Of a DNA stretch of 64,000 bases, positions 19,211-28,046 are shown piece after piece (position 1 is the first letter of the stretch; every line of letters begins with the position of its first letter). Location of the stretch: positions 2,728,001-2,792,000 of the forward strand of contig NZ_WYDQ01000001.1 of assembly GCF_024105635.1 (NCBI RefSeq). Reading direction: 5' to 3'. Made by a program: the position numbers and the translations under genes. The notes under the pieces are model-generated. The model saw only the letters and a list, made by a program, of their open reading frames with translations, was not told the DNA's origin and did no database searches. Source of the stretch: Oceanicola sp. 502str15 (GTDB lineage Bacteria; Pseudomonadota; Alphaproteobacteria; Rhodobacterales; Rhodobacteraceae).

Positions 19211-19327
19211 GGTGTTTCTCTTTCGTCAGGTCGTGCATCAAAACTGGATTGCGCGGAAAGACCCGACCCCGGGTTCACAACCGGAAGATTCTGGCCAGAG
19301 CGGGCCTCACACGCATGTATCGGCGGG

Positions 19328-19355
19328 CATATACAGGCCCTGCCGCCGTTTGCAA
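19328..19355 (-). promoter_or_regulatory. candidate promoter of rpsT
   Basis: Minus strand TTGCAA (19355-19350) and TATATG (19333-19328) are spaced 16 bases apart, each 4/6 to consensus. It would give a leader of about 110 bases before rpsT, long enough for the autoregulatory leaders known for S20 in other bacteria. Moderate support only. Confidence 0.4.
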
Positions 19356-19371
19356 AGGTAAATTGTGCCGC

Positions 19372-19390
19372 AGGGCGGGCCCGCCGCCCT
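19372..19390. repeat. hairpin at the end of the enoyl-CoA hydratase gene
   Basis: AGGGCGG (19372-19378) and CCGCCCT (19384-19390) form a 7-bp stem with a 5-base loop. On the minus strand the TAG stop of the hydratase begins the hairpin (TAGGGCGG), as the YcaQ-like stop does at 7633. Likely a transcript-end hairpin of the same family of elements. Confidence 0.5.
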
Positions 19391-20165
19391 ACTTGTCGCG
19401 AAACTGCGGCTCGCGCTTTTCCAGGAAGGCCTTCATGCCCTCCTTCTGATCCTCGGTGGCAAACAGCCCATGGAACAGCCGCCGTTCAAACAGCAGCCCT
19501 TCCCGCATCGGCATCTCGTAGGCGCGGTTCACAGCCTCCTTGGCCGCCTTCACGCTGATCGCGGATTTCTCGGCAATCTTCTGGGCCGCGCTCATTGCCT
19601 CGTCGACCAGCTTCTTGGCGGGCACCACGCGGCTGACAAGCCCGCTGCGCTCCGCTTCCTCGGCATCCATGAACCGGCCGGTCAGATGCATGTCCATGCT
19701 CTTGGCCTTGCCGACGAACCGGGTCAGCCGCTGGGTGCCTCCGATCCCGGCGATGACGCCGAGGTTGATCTCGGGCTGGCCGAACTTGGCGGTATCCGAG
19801 GCAATGATGAAATCGCACATCATCGCCAGCTCGCAGCCCCCGCCCAGCGCATAGCCCGAAACGGCGGCGATGATGGGTTTGCGGCAGGAAAGGATGCGGT
19901 CAATCTCGGGGCCGAACATGTCGCCCGCAAAGACATCGACAAAATCCTTGTCGGCCATCTCCGAAATATCCGCGCCGGCGGCAAAGGCCTTCTCCGATCC
20001 GGTGATGACGATACAGCGCACCCCCTTGTCGCCATCGGCCTCCGACACGGCCGCGGCAAGCTCTCCGATGAGCTTGGCATTCAGGGCGTTCAGGGCTTCG
20101 GGGCGGTTGAGGCGGATGAGGCTGACATGGTCGGCGGTTTCGACGACAATGGTTTCATAGGCCAT
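19389..20165 (-). CDS. enoyl-CoA hydratase (crotonase family)
   Basis: A 258-residue crotonase-fold hydratase that adds water across trans-2-enoyl-CoA in fatty-acid beta-oxidation. Oxyanion-hole segments KAFAAGADI and [16 protein letters not shown] are present. The two catalytic glutamates are in place: one in GGCELAMM and one in [22 protein letters not shown]. The length is close to the classical mitochondrial-type hydratase. It lies 65 bases downstream of mutM on the same strand, an arrangement without obvious functional link. Confidence 0.92.
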   Translation of the reverse strand: MAYETIVVETADHVSLIRLNRPEALNALNAKLIGELAAAVSEADGDKGVRCIVITGSEKAFAAGADISEMADKDFVDVFAGDMFGPEIDRILSCRKPIIAAVSGYALGGGCELAMMCDFIIASDTAKFGQPEINLGVIAGIGGTQRLTRFVGKAKSMDMHLTGRFMDAEEAERSGLVSRVVPAKKLVDEAMSAAQKIAEKSAISVKAAKEAVNRAYEMPMREGLLFERRLFHGLFATEDQKEGMKAFLEKREPQFRDK

Positions 20166-20230
20166 GAGGTGGCGGTCCTTTCGGTCGTGCCAAGCCTCCC
20201 TTTGTTAGCAGGGTCAGACCGCTCTGCAAG

Positions 20231-21094
20231 TTATCTTTGACATGTTCTGCAATAGAAGGTGGAGCGCCCCGATTGCACGATCCGGGCGATCTCGCCTGCG
20301 CAACCGGGGGTGGAGCACGGATGGCCCTCGCGGTCGTAGGCGGCAAAGCGGTGCTGAAAATATCCAAGCTCGCCAGAGGCTTGCCGGTGGTCGCGCAGGC
20401 TGGAGCCGCCCGCCTCTATCGCCTCGCCCAACACGTCCCGGATCGTCGGAACAAGGCTCGCCACCCGGCTTTCGCCAATCTTCCCGGCCTTGCGGACAGG
20501 TGAAATGCCGGTGCGGTGCAGTACCTCGCATACATAGATATTGCCCAGCCCGGCCACGATCTTCTGGTCGAGCAACGCCGATTTCACCGGGGTGTTACGG
20601 CCCCGGAAGGCGGCGATCAGATGCGCCTCGTTGAAGCTGTTGCCCAGCGGCTCCGGCCCCAGCTCTGCCAGCAGCCTGTGCGCCTCGGCCTGCGCCGTCG
20701 GGACAAGGTCCATCACCCCGAAGCGCCGCGCATCGTTGAAGGTGACCCGCGCGCCATTGGCCATGTCGAGCACCACGTGGTCATGCTTCTCCGGTGCCGG
20801 ATGGGCGTGATGAAACACCCCCGGCGCCAGATCGAGCCCCTCGCCACTCACCCGCATCCGCCCGCTCATGCCAAGGTGAATCAGCAGCGTCTCGCCGCTG
20901 CTCAGATCGGCCAGGATATACTTGCTCCGCCGCCGCAGCCCCAGCACCCGCTGCCCGGTGAGCCGCTCGGCCATGCCCGGCGGAAACGGCCAGCGCAGGC
21001 CCTCCCGGTTCACCCGGGCCTCGGCGATTTCGATGTTCTCCATGGCGGGCAGCAGGCCGCGTCGCACGGTCTCCACCTCTGGCAGTTCGGGCAT
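20231..21094 (-). CDS. mutM: formamidopyrimidine-DNA glycosylase (Fpg/MutM)
   Basis: Fpg excises 8-oxoguanine and cleaves the abasic site by beta/delta elimination; 287 residues. The catalytic N-terminus PELPEVET (Pro2, Glu3) is intact, with the conserved lysine in [11 protein letters not shown], the helix-two-turn-helix region containing [11 protein letters not shown], and a C-terminal zinc finger with CSTPGC and YCRTCQR. It is divergent in context from ubiE, one gene removed. Confidence 0.96.
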   Translation of the reverse strand: MPELPEVETVRRGLLPAMENIEIAEARVNREGLRWPFPPGMAERLTGQRVLGLRRRSKYILADLSSGETLLIHLGMSGRMRVSGEGLDLAPGVFHHAHPAPEKHDHVVLDMANGARVTFNDARRFGVMDLVPTAQAEAHRLLAELGPEPLGNSFNEAHLIAAFRGRNTPVKSALLDQKIVAGLGNIYVCEVLHRTGISPVRKAGKIGESRVASLVPTIRDVLGEAIEAGGSSLRDHRQASGELGYFQHRFAAYDREGHPCSTPGCAGEIARIVQSGRSTFYCRTCQR

Positions 21095-21155
21095 GTCGGC
21101 TCCGGGTCAGGCGTCAGACGCCAAACCTAGCCTCCCGCTCCCGGCCCGCAAGCCC

Positions 21156-21854
21156 TCAGGCGTAGCTGGCCTGCCCGCGAATATGCCGGCTGGCGAGGGT
21201 GAGAAAGTCGCTCATCCCCACCAGGTACTTCTGCACCCGCATCTTCTTGCCATCCGCAAACACCAGCCGATACACGCCCCGCCCCTCGTCCTTGAGGTCC
21301 ACCAGCTCCTTCCAGGCCCGCTCGCGGCGAAACTGGATCAGGCTCTGCGAGATCAGCACATCCCGGTCATAGCGCAGCTCGTAGGAAAACACATGCGCCA
21401 GCGCCAGAAGCGCCATGCCCGCGATCAGCGGCGGCATCAGCGTGCTCATCATCTGGTCCGCCGGGTCGAAATTGAAGGCCATCGCAACGGCCAGCCCCGA
21501 GAACAGCACCGTCGAAAGCCGCAGCCCCCAGGTGGTGCGCATCACCGTGGCGTTCAGGCTCTGCTCCGCCGGTTTCGCCATCCCGCGCGAGGCCAGCAGG
21601 CCAATGTCGCGCTGCCCCATCACCCTTGCGCCAACCGTCCGCTCCACCTGCCGCCCCTCGACATCCTTCGGAGCGGTCATGCTCTCCAGCTTGCGCACCC
21701 CGGCACGGATCAGCAGGCCGGGAATAACGTAGAACACGGCCACATAGGCGACGATCACCAGCGCAACGGCCGCACCCGCCAGCATGACCGTGGCAACCGG
21801 ATTGTCGAGGGCGGTGGCAAGCAGCCACATCCACATCCGTTCCGTATCATCCAT
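21156..21854 (-). CDS. hypothetical membrane protein
   Basis: A 232-residue protein I do not recognise. It has a hydrophobic segment at residues 17-45, a charged loop and two more hydrophobic stretches around [14 protein letters not shown] and [16 protein letters not shown], then an 80-residue soluble tail with [17 protein letters not shown]. The start is ATG 21854 ([10 protein letters not shown]); the frame continues open across ubiE on the other strand but that part is a shadow. It lies divergent to ubiE with 84 bases between starts. Confidence 0.7.
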   Translation of the reverse strand: MDDTERMWMWLLATALDNPVATVMLAGAAVALVIVAYVAVFYVIPGLLIRAGVRKLESMTAPKDVEGRQVERTVGARVMGQRDIGLLASRGMAKPAEQSLNATVMRTTWGLRLSTVLFSGLAVAMAFNFDPADQMMSTLMPPLIAGMALLALAHVFSYELRYDRDVLISQSLIQFRRERAWKELVDLKDEGRGVYRLVFADGKKMRVQKYLVGMSDFLTLASRHIRGQASYA

Positions 21855-21938
21855 GCCCGGCCTCCTGCGTTGCTTTGGCGCGTTTGTATCCGCGCGGAAT
21901 TGCCTATATCCGGTTTGAGAACAGATTTGGGCAAACCC

Positions 21939-22691
21939 ATGGCAGACGACGGAAAAACCACGCATTTCGGCTTCACCGAGGTTCCCGAGGCCGAAAAGGC
22001 CGGGAAGGTGCATGGGGTGTTTTCCTCCGTGGCCAGCAAATACGACATCATGAACGACCTGATGAGCGGCGGGATTCACCGCATCTGGAAGGACGCCATG
22101 ATGGACTGGCTGGCCCCCCGCCCCGGCACCCGCCTGCTCGATGTGGCCGGCGGCACCGGCGATGTCGCCTTCCGCTATCTCACCCGCGCCGGCGAGGGGG
22201 CCACGGCCACGGTCTGCGACATGACAGAGGCCATGCTGATCGAGGGCCGCAAGCGCGCCGAGGCCGCCGACATGGCCGAACGGCTCGACTGGGTGGTGGG
22301 CGATGCCATGGCCCTGCCCTTCGAAAGCGGCAGCTTCGACACCTACACCATCTCCTTCGGCATCCGGAACGTGACCCGCATCGCCGATGCGCTCGCGGAG
22401 GCCTTCCGCGTGCTCCGCCCCGGCGGACGGCTCATGGTGCTGGAGTTCTCCCAGCTCCCCAACCCCCTGATGCAAAAGGCTTATGACGCCTATTCCTTCA
22501 ACGTGATCCCGGGGCTCGGCAAGCTGGTGACGGGCGACCGCGACAGCTACCAGTATCTCGTCGAAAGCATCCGCAAGTTCCCGCCGCAGGAAGAATTCGC
22601 GTCGATGATCCGCACCGCCGGCTTCGAGCAGGTGAAATATCGCAACCTGACCATGGGCGTCGCGGCGCTGCACTCCGGCTGGAAGCTCTGA
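21939..22691 (+). CDS. ubiE: ubiquinone/menaquinone C-methyltransferase UbiE
   Basis: UbiE is the SAM-dependent methyltransferase of demethoxyubiquinol in ubiquinone synthesis; 250 residues. Motif [17 protein letters not shown], the central [23 protein letters not shown] and the C-terminal [14 protein letters not shown] and [11 protein letters not shown] are diagnostic. The start is ATG 21939, where homology begins. ubiB follows after six bases, so ubiE-ubiB form an operon. Confidence 0.96.
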   Translation: MADDGKTTHFGFTEVPEAEKAGKVHGVFSSVASKYDIMNDLMSGGIHRIWKDAMMDWLAPRPGTRLLDVAGGTGDVAFRYLTRAGEGATATVCDMTEAMLIEGRKRAEAADMAERLDWVVGDAMALPFESGSFDTYTISFGIRNVTRIADALAEAFRVLRPGGRLMVLEFSQLPNPLMQKAYDAYSFNVIPGLGKLVTGDRDSYQYLVESIRKFPPQEEFASMIRTAGFEQVKYRNLTMGVAALHSGWKL

Positions 22692-22697
22692 GGGGCG

Positions 22698-24230
22698 ATG
22701 CGCGGACCTCACAACATCTGGCGGCTGATCCGCACCGGGGCGACCTTCGAGCGCACCGGGGCCATGGGCGTGGCGCTGGAGGCGATGGACGCGCCCCGGC
22801 CCCTGCGGGTGGCGGCGCGCGTGCTCGGCTGGCCGTTCAAATGGCTGGGGCTGAAGGGCGATCCGTCGCAGCCACCCGTCACACGCGCCCTCACCGCCCT
22901 CGGCCCGGCGTACATCAAGTTCGGCCAGATCCTCTCGACCCGGCCCGACGTGGTGGGCCCGGAACTGGCGCAGCAGCTCATGGTCCTGCAGGACAAGCTG
23001 CCCCCCTTCCCGCGTGATGAGGCGATCCGCGTCGTCGAGGCAGAGCTCGGCCAGCCCGTCGATGCGCTGTTTTCCGAGTTTTCCGAGCCCGTCGCGGCGG
23101 CCTCAATCGCCCAGGTCCACAAGGCGGTGCGGCTCGACGATGGCCGCGAGGTGGCGGTCAAGGTGCTGCGCCCCGGGATCGAGCGCGCCTTCGCCCGCGA
23201 TGTCGATGCCTTCTATTTTGCTGCCGCCATGATCGAGGCGCTCTCGCCCGCGTCACGCCGGTTGCGCCCCCGCGATGTGATCGAGCATTTCGAAGGCGTG
23301 GTGGCCGGCGAGCTCGACATGCGGCTCGAGACCTCCGCCGCCTCCGAATTTGCCGAGAACACTGAGGGCGACGAGGGCTTCATCGTGCCCCGCCCCTTCT
23401 GGCCGCTCTCCTCGCGCCACGTGATGACGCTGGAATGGGCCGAGGGCTTTTCCCTGAACGACCTCGCCGCGATCGACGCCGCGGGCCATGATCGGGTCGC
23501 GCTCGGCGAACGCGTGCTCTCGCTCTTCCTGCGCCACGCCCTGCGCGACGGGCTGTTCCACGCCGACATGCATCAGGGCAACCTCAAGGTGGCCCCCGGC
23601 GGCGAGATCATCGCGCTGGATTTCGGCATCATGGGCCGGATCGACGAGTACACCCGCCGTGTCTATGCCGAGATCCTGATGGGGTTCATCCGCAAGGATT
23701 ACAAGCGCGTGGCCGAGGTGCATTTCGAGGCCGGCTATGTTCCCGCCGACCGCGATGTCGACGAGTTCGCCCGCGCGCTCCGGGCCGTGGGCGAGCCGAT
23801 CTTCGGCATGGATGCGACCCATATTTCCATGGCGCGGCTGCTCTCCTACCTCTTCGAGGTGACCGAGCGCTTCGGCATGGAAACCCGCACCGAGCTGATC
23901 CTGCTCCAGCGCACCATGGTCGTTGTCGAGGGCGTGGCACGCTCGCTGCATCCCAACATCAACATCTGGCAGGCCGCGCGCCCGGTGGTCGAAGACTACG
24001 TGAAGCGAAATGTCGGCCCCGCCGCCCTGCTCCACGACCTGAAGGAAACCGCCCGCGTCGCCGTCCGCTTCGGTCCCCGCCTCCCGGCACTCCTTGAACG
24101 CGCCCTCATCGCCCAGGCCACCCCGCCGCCGCCCCGCCCGCAAGGCGGAAAGCTGCTGCACCGGATCGGCTGGACCACCCTCGGCGCCGCTCTGGCGCTC
24201 TGCGCCGTGGCGCTGACCCGAGGCCTCTGA
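22698..24230 (+). CDS. ubiB: ubiquinone biosynthesis kinase-like protein UbiB
   Basis: UbiB is an ABC1/ADCK-type atypical kinase with ATPase activity that supports ubiquinone synthesis at the membrane; 510 residues. The family-specific KxGQ motif is seen in AYIKFGQILSTRPD, the A-rich loop in EPVAAASIAQVHKA with the VAVKVLRPG lysine, the catalytic HADMHQGNLKV and the metal-binding LDFGIMGRI. A final hydrophobic segment (LGAALALCAVALTRGL) anchors the C-terminus. It is coupled to ubiE. The expected next gene in related genomes, coaBC, is not here. Confidence 0.95.
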   Translation: MRGPHNIWRLIRTGATFERTGAMGVALEAMDAPRPLRVAARVLGWPFKWLGLKGDPSQPPVTRALTALGPAYIKFGQILSTRPDVVGPELAQQLMVLQDKLPPFPRDEAIRVVEAELGQPVDALFSEFSEPVAAASIAQVHKAVRLDDGREVAVKVLRPGIERAFARDVDAFYFAAAMIEALSPASRRLRPRDVIEHFEGVVAGELDMRLETSAASEFAENTEGDEGFIVPRPFWPLSSRHVMTLEWAEGFSLNDLAAIDAAGHDRVALGERVLSLFLRHALRDGLFHADMHQGNLKVAPGGEIIALDFGIMGRIDEYTRRVYAEILMGFIRKDYKRVAEVHFEAGYVPADRDVDEFARALRAVGEPIFGMDATHISMARLLSYLFEVTERFGMETRTELILLQRTMVVVEGVARSLHPNINIWQAARPVVEDYVKRNVGPAALLHDLKETARVAVRFGPRLPALLERALIAQATPPPPRPQGGKLLHRIGWTTLGAALALCAVALTRGL

Positions 24231-24653
24231 CCTCTCCCCGACAGCCCTCACGGCGCTGTCGATGGCCTCGCGACGCGCGGCAAGCCCGGAAAATCGCGCC
24301 GCGCCAACCAGGCCAGACGGGCCCCAACGGCATGGTCCGGCACCGCTCGCCACACCGCGCCCTCTCATCAACATCCACCCAGTCCCGCTGAGCGAGCAAT
24401 GCCTGCCCCGCCTGTTCCAGGCAGCGGGGCCCTTCCCGAGCGCGGCAAATCCCCGGTGCCTACCCGCAACCCAAAGCCGGCTAACCCGCCAGTCGCCGAG
24501 CGTTCGGACCTCTCTACCCGATATTTAACTGCCTGAAGTCCTGAAGCCCCGCGGACCAGCCATCTCCGACAGCATCCGCCCCAAGACCCAAACCCAAGGA
24601 GCCGTGGCGCACACAGTCTGCTACCCACCCGTCCCTGCGCCAGTCACCTCCTC
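24231..24653. other. 423-base gap between convergent ubiB and flgD
   Basis: I see no gene here. Short open frames exist on both strands without family features or ribosome sites. One imperfect hairpin (GCCCCGC...GCGGGGC, about 24415-24440) is present but has no U-tract. The stretch is C-rich on the plus strand and marks the border between the ubi genes and the flagellar block. Confidence 0.5.
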
Positions 24654-25361
24654 TCACACCTCTCCTGCCCCCTCCTCCGTCACATCAGCCGGGGCCTCAT
24701 AGACCACCGGAAACCGCAGGGCCGTCACGCTGGACGCCGGCACAGTCACACCGCTGTTCAGCAACAGCACCGTCTCGCCATTCTCGATCCGCGCCTCCTC
24801 CACCCGGGCGTAAACCGCGGCCTGGCTGCTCCCGACCAGTTCCTCGCCGCGGTAGCTCTCCACGGTGAAACTATAGAGCCCGTCCTCAAAGCGCTCTCCG
24901 CTTTCATCCACCCCTTGCCAAACATGGAAAGGCGCCGCCGTATCGATCGTCAGGCGCTGTTTCTCCGCGCCGAACTCGTCGTACACCACCAGCACACCGC
25001 CATCGGCTCCCTTCGCCACATCCAGCGTCATTTCGATCGGTGCGCCGGTGAAGCGCGCCGGGGCGGCGACCCGGGTTTCCATCCCGACGAAATTCGCCAA
25101 CTCCGACATCCCGGTCATCCCCATCTGAACGCCGAGATTCTCGAGCAGAACGTTGGTGCGCACCTGCTGTTCGACATTGGAGAAGGTGGCGAGCTGCAGG
25201 GCGAAATCGGCACTGTCGAGCGGGTTCAGCGGGTCCTGGTTCTGCAGCTGCGTGGTCATCATTTTCAGGAAGGTTTCGAAGTCCGAGTTGATATAGCCCT
25301 GACTCGATTGGCCCGTGTTTCCCGAGGCACCGGAGGCCGCCGTAGCGGAACTGGTTTCCAT
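24654..25361 (-). CDS. flgD: flagellar hook capping protein FlgD
   Basis: FlgD is the scaffold cap for hook assembly, exported by the flagellar type III system; 235 residues. The N-terminal block FLKMMTTQLQNQDPLNPLDSADF and ATFSNVEQQ are the conserved FlgD signature; the C-terminal part carries a FLG-like beta fold with GADGGVLVVYDEFG and GLYSFTVES. It lies 12 bases downstream of fliK on the same strand, so hook-length control and capping are co-transcribed. Confidence 0.94.
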   Translation of the reverse strand: METSSATAASGASGNTGQSSQGYINSDFETFLKMMTTQLQNQDPLNPLDSADFALQLATFSNVEQQVRTNVLLENLGVQMGMTGMSELANFVGMETRVAAPARFTGAPIEMTLDVAKGADGGVLVVYDEFGAEKQRLTIDTAAPFHVWQGVDESGERFEDGLYSFTVESYRGEELVGSSQAAVYARVEEARIENGETVLLLNSGVTVPASSVTALRFPVVYEAPADVTEEGAGEV

Positions 25362-25373
25362 GTCACGCTCCTC

Positions 25374-26951
25374 TCAAAGACGCAGATCAAGCCCGTCTGC
25401 GCCGAGGCGAAGTCCGGGGTGTTGTGTGATGCCCGGCCTACCGGTCGTGGAGCCGGGCTCGCCGGTGTCGCCAGCCCAGCCGATCTTGTGCCCCTGGCCC
25501 TGCGCCCCCGTGTCCTTCTGGCTGAAGGCAGGGTCGTCCCCGGCAAAGCTGAACTGGGCACCCTCATGCCCAAGCCGCCGCATCTCCTGCGCCAGCAGGT
25601 CGATATTCCGGCGCATCATATCCAGGGTTTCCGGCCGCTCCGCCGCGACCACCACATGCAGCCCGGCTTCCCCACCCGTGAACGATAGCTTCAACCGCCC
25701 CAATTCTTCCGGATGCAGACGCAGCTCTACGGGGCCATCCGGCAGAGGCCGAAAGACCTCTGCCACCTGCGTGGCCACCCGCTGGGGCACTGTCGCGCCC
25801 GGAGGAAGAACCGTGGCGGCACCCATGCCTGCAACCGATGCGGTCGGCCGCAATTCCGCAATGCCGGGCCCATCAGACACCTCCGCCGCGAACTGCGTCG
25901 CCTGCAAGTCTGCACCACTCACCATGGCCGTAACATTGGTCGCGGCGGCCGCCCGCATCACCTCAGGTGCCCCGGCAGTCTGGCGCGTCTGCCGTGGAGC
26001 CTCCCGTTCTGTCGTTCCCTCGGCAACCGCAGCAACTTCCTCGCCCTCAACCGCACCGCCAACCCGGTCCCCGCTCTCCTGCTCAGCCAGGGCCGCCGAC
26101 AGCTCCGCGCCCCGCCGATCAACACTGGGCGCCCCAAGAGGTGTGGTTCGCGCCGTCATTCCAACTGCGCGGCCAGAAGCCATTTCAGCCGTTGCGTGAT
26201 CCGGGTCCGCGTCACCGGCGGCCAGCGCCGTTGAGTGGATCGGATTGCGGCTGCCTGCATCGCGAGCTTCGGCGGATTGCCCGGCAGCCGCGCGCAGGAT
26301 CTCCTCGGAACGGGCCTGGCGCGCCTCACCCTCTGTGACTGCGGCCCTCCGCATTTCATCCGACGCAAAGCCGCGACCCATGCTAGAAGCCTCTGCGGTC
26401 TCCGGCAAGCTCTCCGGCCGCGCCTCTATGTCATCCCCCGCCCCGGCGCGCGCCATATCGACCGCATCGCCGGCCAAAGCCCTTGGCGAAGCCTCTCCAT
26501 CGGGCCCGTCAGCCCGGGGCTTCACCAGATCAACCTCAGGCCCCTGCGCCGAAATCGCCATGCCACTTGTGTCTTCGACACGCCCGGGCTGCCCCGCTTC
26601 ATCCACCTCAAAGCCGTCACCCACACCCTCTGCCGAATCCTCGACATCGGGCTGCTCCAACAGAATATCCTCCGTTGTACCCTCGACATCCGCGAGGTCC
26701 CCGACCGCATCCGCAATGTCATCAGATCCAACGACCGCCGCCGCATCCGGCGTGGCTTCCGCCCCCCCGGAATTCGTACTCGACCTATCGGCAGGAGCAG
26801 CCCTGGACTGCTGCGCGGCATAGACCTCGGCCCAATCCCCGGTGCTTTCCTGGCCATCCTTTCCACCATTGCGGGCATGGTTCCCGGCAGCATTCGCGGC
26901 GGCCGGGCCAACCGAAAAGACGCCCATATCCGACGACATCGCATTCTGCAT
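25374..26951 (-). CDS. fliK: flagellar hook-length control protein FliK
   Basis: FliK measures hook length and switches export specificity; 525 residues. Only the C-terminal Flg_hook domain is recognisable (VELRLHPEELGRLKLSF, then VVVAAERPETLDMMRRNIDLL). The N-terminal 400 residues are a disordered Ala/Glu/Asp-rich ruler, as usual, without detectable repeats. The start is set at ATG 26951, with other Met codons four and eight residues further in. It is divergent from the FlgJ-like gene at 27064. Confidence 0.88.
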   Translation of the reverse strand: MQNAMSSDMGVFSVGPAAANAAGNHARNGGKDGQESTGDWAEVYAAQQSRAAPADRSSTNSGGAEATPDAAAVVGSDDIADAVGDLADVEGTTEDILLEQPDVEDSAEGVGDGFEVDEAGQPGRVEDTSGMAISAQGPEVDLVKPRADGPDGEASPRALAGDAVDMARAGAGDDIEARPESLPETAEASSMGRGFASDEMRRAAVTEGEARQARSEEILRAAAGQSAEARDAGSRNPIHSTALAAGDADPDHATAEMASGRAVGMTARTTPLGAPSVDRRGAELSAALAEQESGDRVGGAVEGEEVAAVAEGTTEREAPRQTRQTAGAPEVMRAAAATNVTAMVSGADLQATQFAAEVSDGPGIAELRPTASVAGMGAATVLPPGATVPQRVATQVAEVFRPLPDGPVELRLHPEELGRLKLSFTGGEAGLHVVVAAERPETLDMMRRNIDLLAQEMRRLGHEGAQFSFAGDDPAFSQKDTGAQGQGHKIGWAGDTGEPGSTTGRPGITQHPGLRLGADGLDLRL

Positions 26952-27063
26952 TTCGACCTGATCCTTCTGGCAAGTTGGATGCAGAATGCCGTGAGTCGGT
27001 TACCAATCCTTTACCGGTTTCTGGCCTAGTGCCTCAAAATCGCCGCAATTTGAGAGGCTCCCG

Positions 27064-27345
27064 ATGCAACCGATTCTCCCTGTTTCTCAAGCCGCCAGCC
27101 CGGTGGAGCCTGCACGCGATCTCGCGCTGCGCAAACTGGCGGTCGAGCTGGAAGCGAGCTTCTTGAACGAGATGCTCTCGCAGGCCGGCCTGGGCGATGT
27201 GCGCGAAAGTTTTGGCGGGGGCGCGGGCGAAGAGGGGTTTTCCTCGTTTCTGAGGCAGGAGCAGGCGATGTCGATGGCCCGCCACGGCGGCATCGGCCTC
27301 GCCGAACATATCTTCGATAGCTTGAAGGCGCGAACACATGACTGA
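27064..27345 (+). CDS. FlgJ N-terminal-like rod-binding protein
   Basis: A 93-residue protein corresponding to the rod-binding half of FlgJ, without the muramidase half, the common state in alphaproteobacteria. Matching features are LAVELEASFLNEMLSQAGLGDVRESFGGG and the following SFLRQEQAMSMARHGGIGLAEHIFDSL. It should assist rod assembly in the periplasm. Its last bases overlap the start of the FlgN-like gene by eight bases, indicating coupling. Confidence 0.88.
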   Translation: MQPILPVSQAASPVEPARDLALRKLAVELEASFLNEMLSQAGLGDVRESFGGGAGEEGFSSFLRQEQAMSMARHGGIGLAEHIFDSLKARTHD

Positions 27346-27691
27346 AAACACAGAACTTTACGAGCGGGCACAGGCCCTCATGGCAGCTGAACGCGAGGCC
27401 TTGAAGGAGGGCGACTTCACCAAGCTGGAGGCGCTCTATGAAGAAAAGCACAGCCTGTTGAAAGAGATCGAGGCGCAGGCCGATTCGCTGACACAGACCC
27501 AGCTGGAGGCGCTTTCGGTCAGTTCGCGCGGCAATGACCGCCTGCTCGATGCGGCCCAGCGCGGGCTGCGGGCCGTGGCGCGTCGTCTGAGCGAAACCCG
27601 CCGCGCAACCGAACATCTCGACACCTATACGGACAAGGGAAAGCGGCAGGATCTCGGGCCGGTTCGCTCCAGTTTCGAACGCCGCGCTTGA
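27338..27691 (+). CDS. FlgN-like flagellar export chaperone
   Basis: A 117-residue, almost wholly helical and charged protein, fitting the FlgN family that chaperones hook-filament junction proteins FlgK and FlgL. The pattern ALMAAEREALKEGDFTKLEALYEEKHSLL is FlgN-like, with two long helices and a short basic tail. Assignment rests on size, helical character and position right after the FlgJ-like gene, so the exact family could differ. Confidence 0.7.
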   Translation: MTENTELYERAQALMAAEREALKEGDFTKLEALYEEKHSLLKEIEAQADSLTQTQLEALSVSSRGNDRLLDAAQRGLRAVARRLSETRRATEHLDTYTDKGKRQDLGPVRSSFERRA

Positions 27692-28046
27692 GCGCCAAAT
27701 CCGTCCGGAAATTGGAGCCTGCGCCAGCCCCCACGGCGCTGCTTCCCTTGTGATCCGACCAAGCAGTCGGTGTCCGCAGCCCTCCCCTATTCCGGGCTCC
27801 GAAAGGCCAAGGCTCCAATCGATCCAATTCCTTGTGATTTCCCGTCAAATCGTCCTGAAAAATGAAGCCGCGCAGGGGGGCATATTAGAGATCCCTTAAG
27901 CTCGTTGGTTCAGGTTCGCCCTCGCACCTTCGTGGGTGGCGCGGCCCGGCAAATGGTCCGCAACACGGTGAAACCGGATTTTGTCGCCTTTCCCGGCGAC
28001 CTTCCGAAATGGCGCAAAGCGCCCATCTGAAAGGACCAAAGGAACC
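27692..28046. promoter_or_regulatory. 355-base leader/promoter region of the flagellin gene
   Basis: No gene is seen. A perfect 10-bp inverted repeat lies far apart (ATTGGAGCCT at 27711-27720 and AGGCTCCAAT at 27811-27820). Close to the start, GTCGCC (27983-27988) and GGCGAC (27995-28000) form a hairpin in the probable 5' untranslated region, the region where FlbT is known to act on flagellin mRNA in Caulobacter. AAAGGA precedes the ATG. No confident sigma-28 or sigma-54 promoter was identified. Confidence 0.45.

Noticed and set aside
27830..27900. Sigma-28 promoter of flagellin at TCAAAT...GCCG
   Set aside because: The match to the -10 GCCGATAA is poor and the spacing is wrong; not reported as a promoter.
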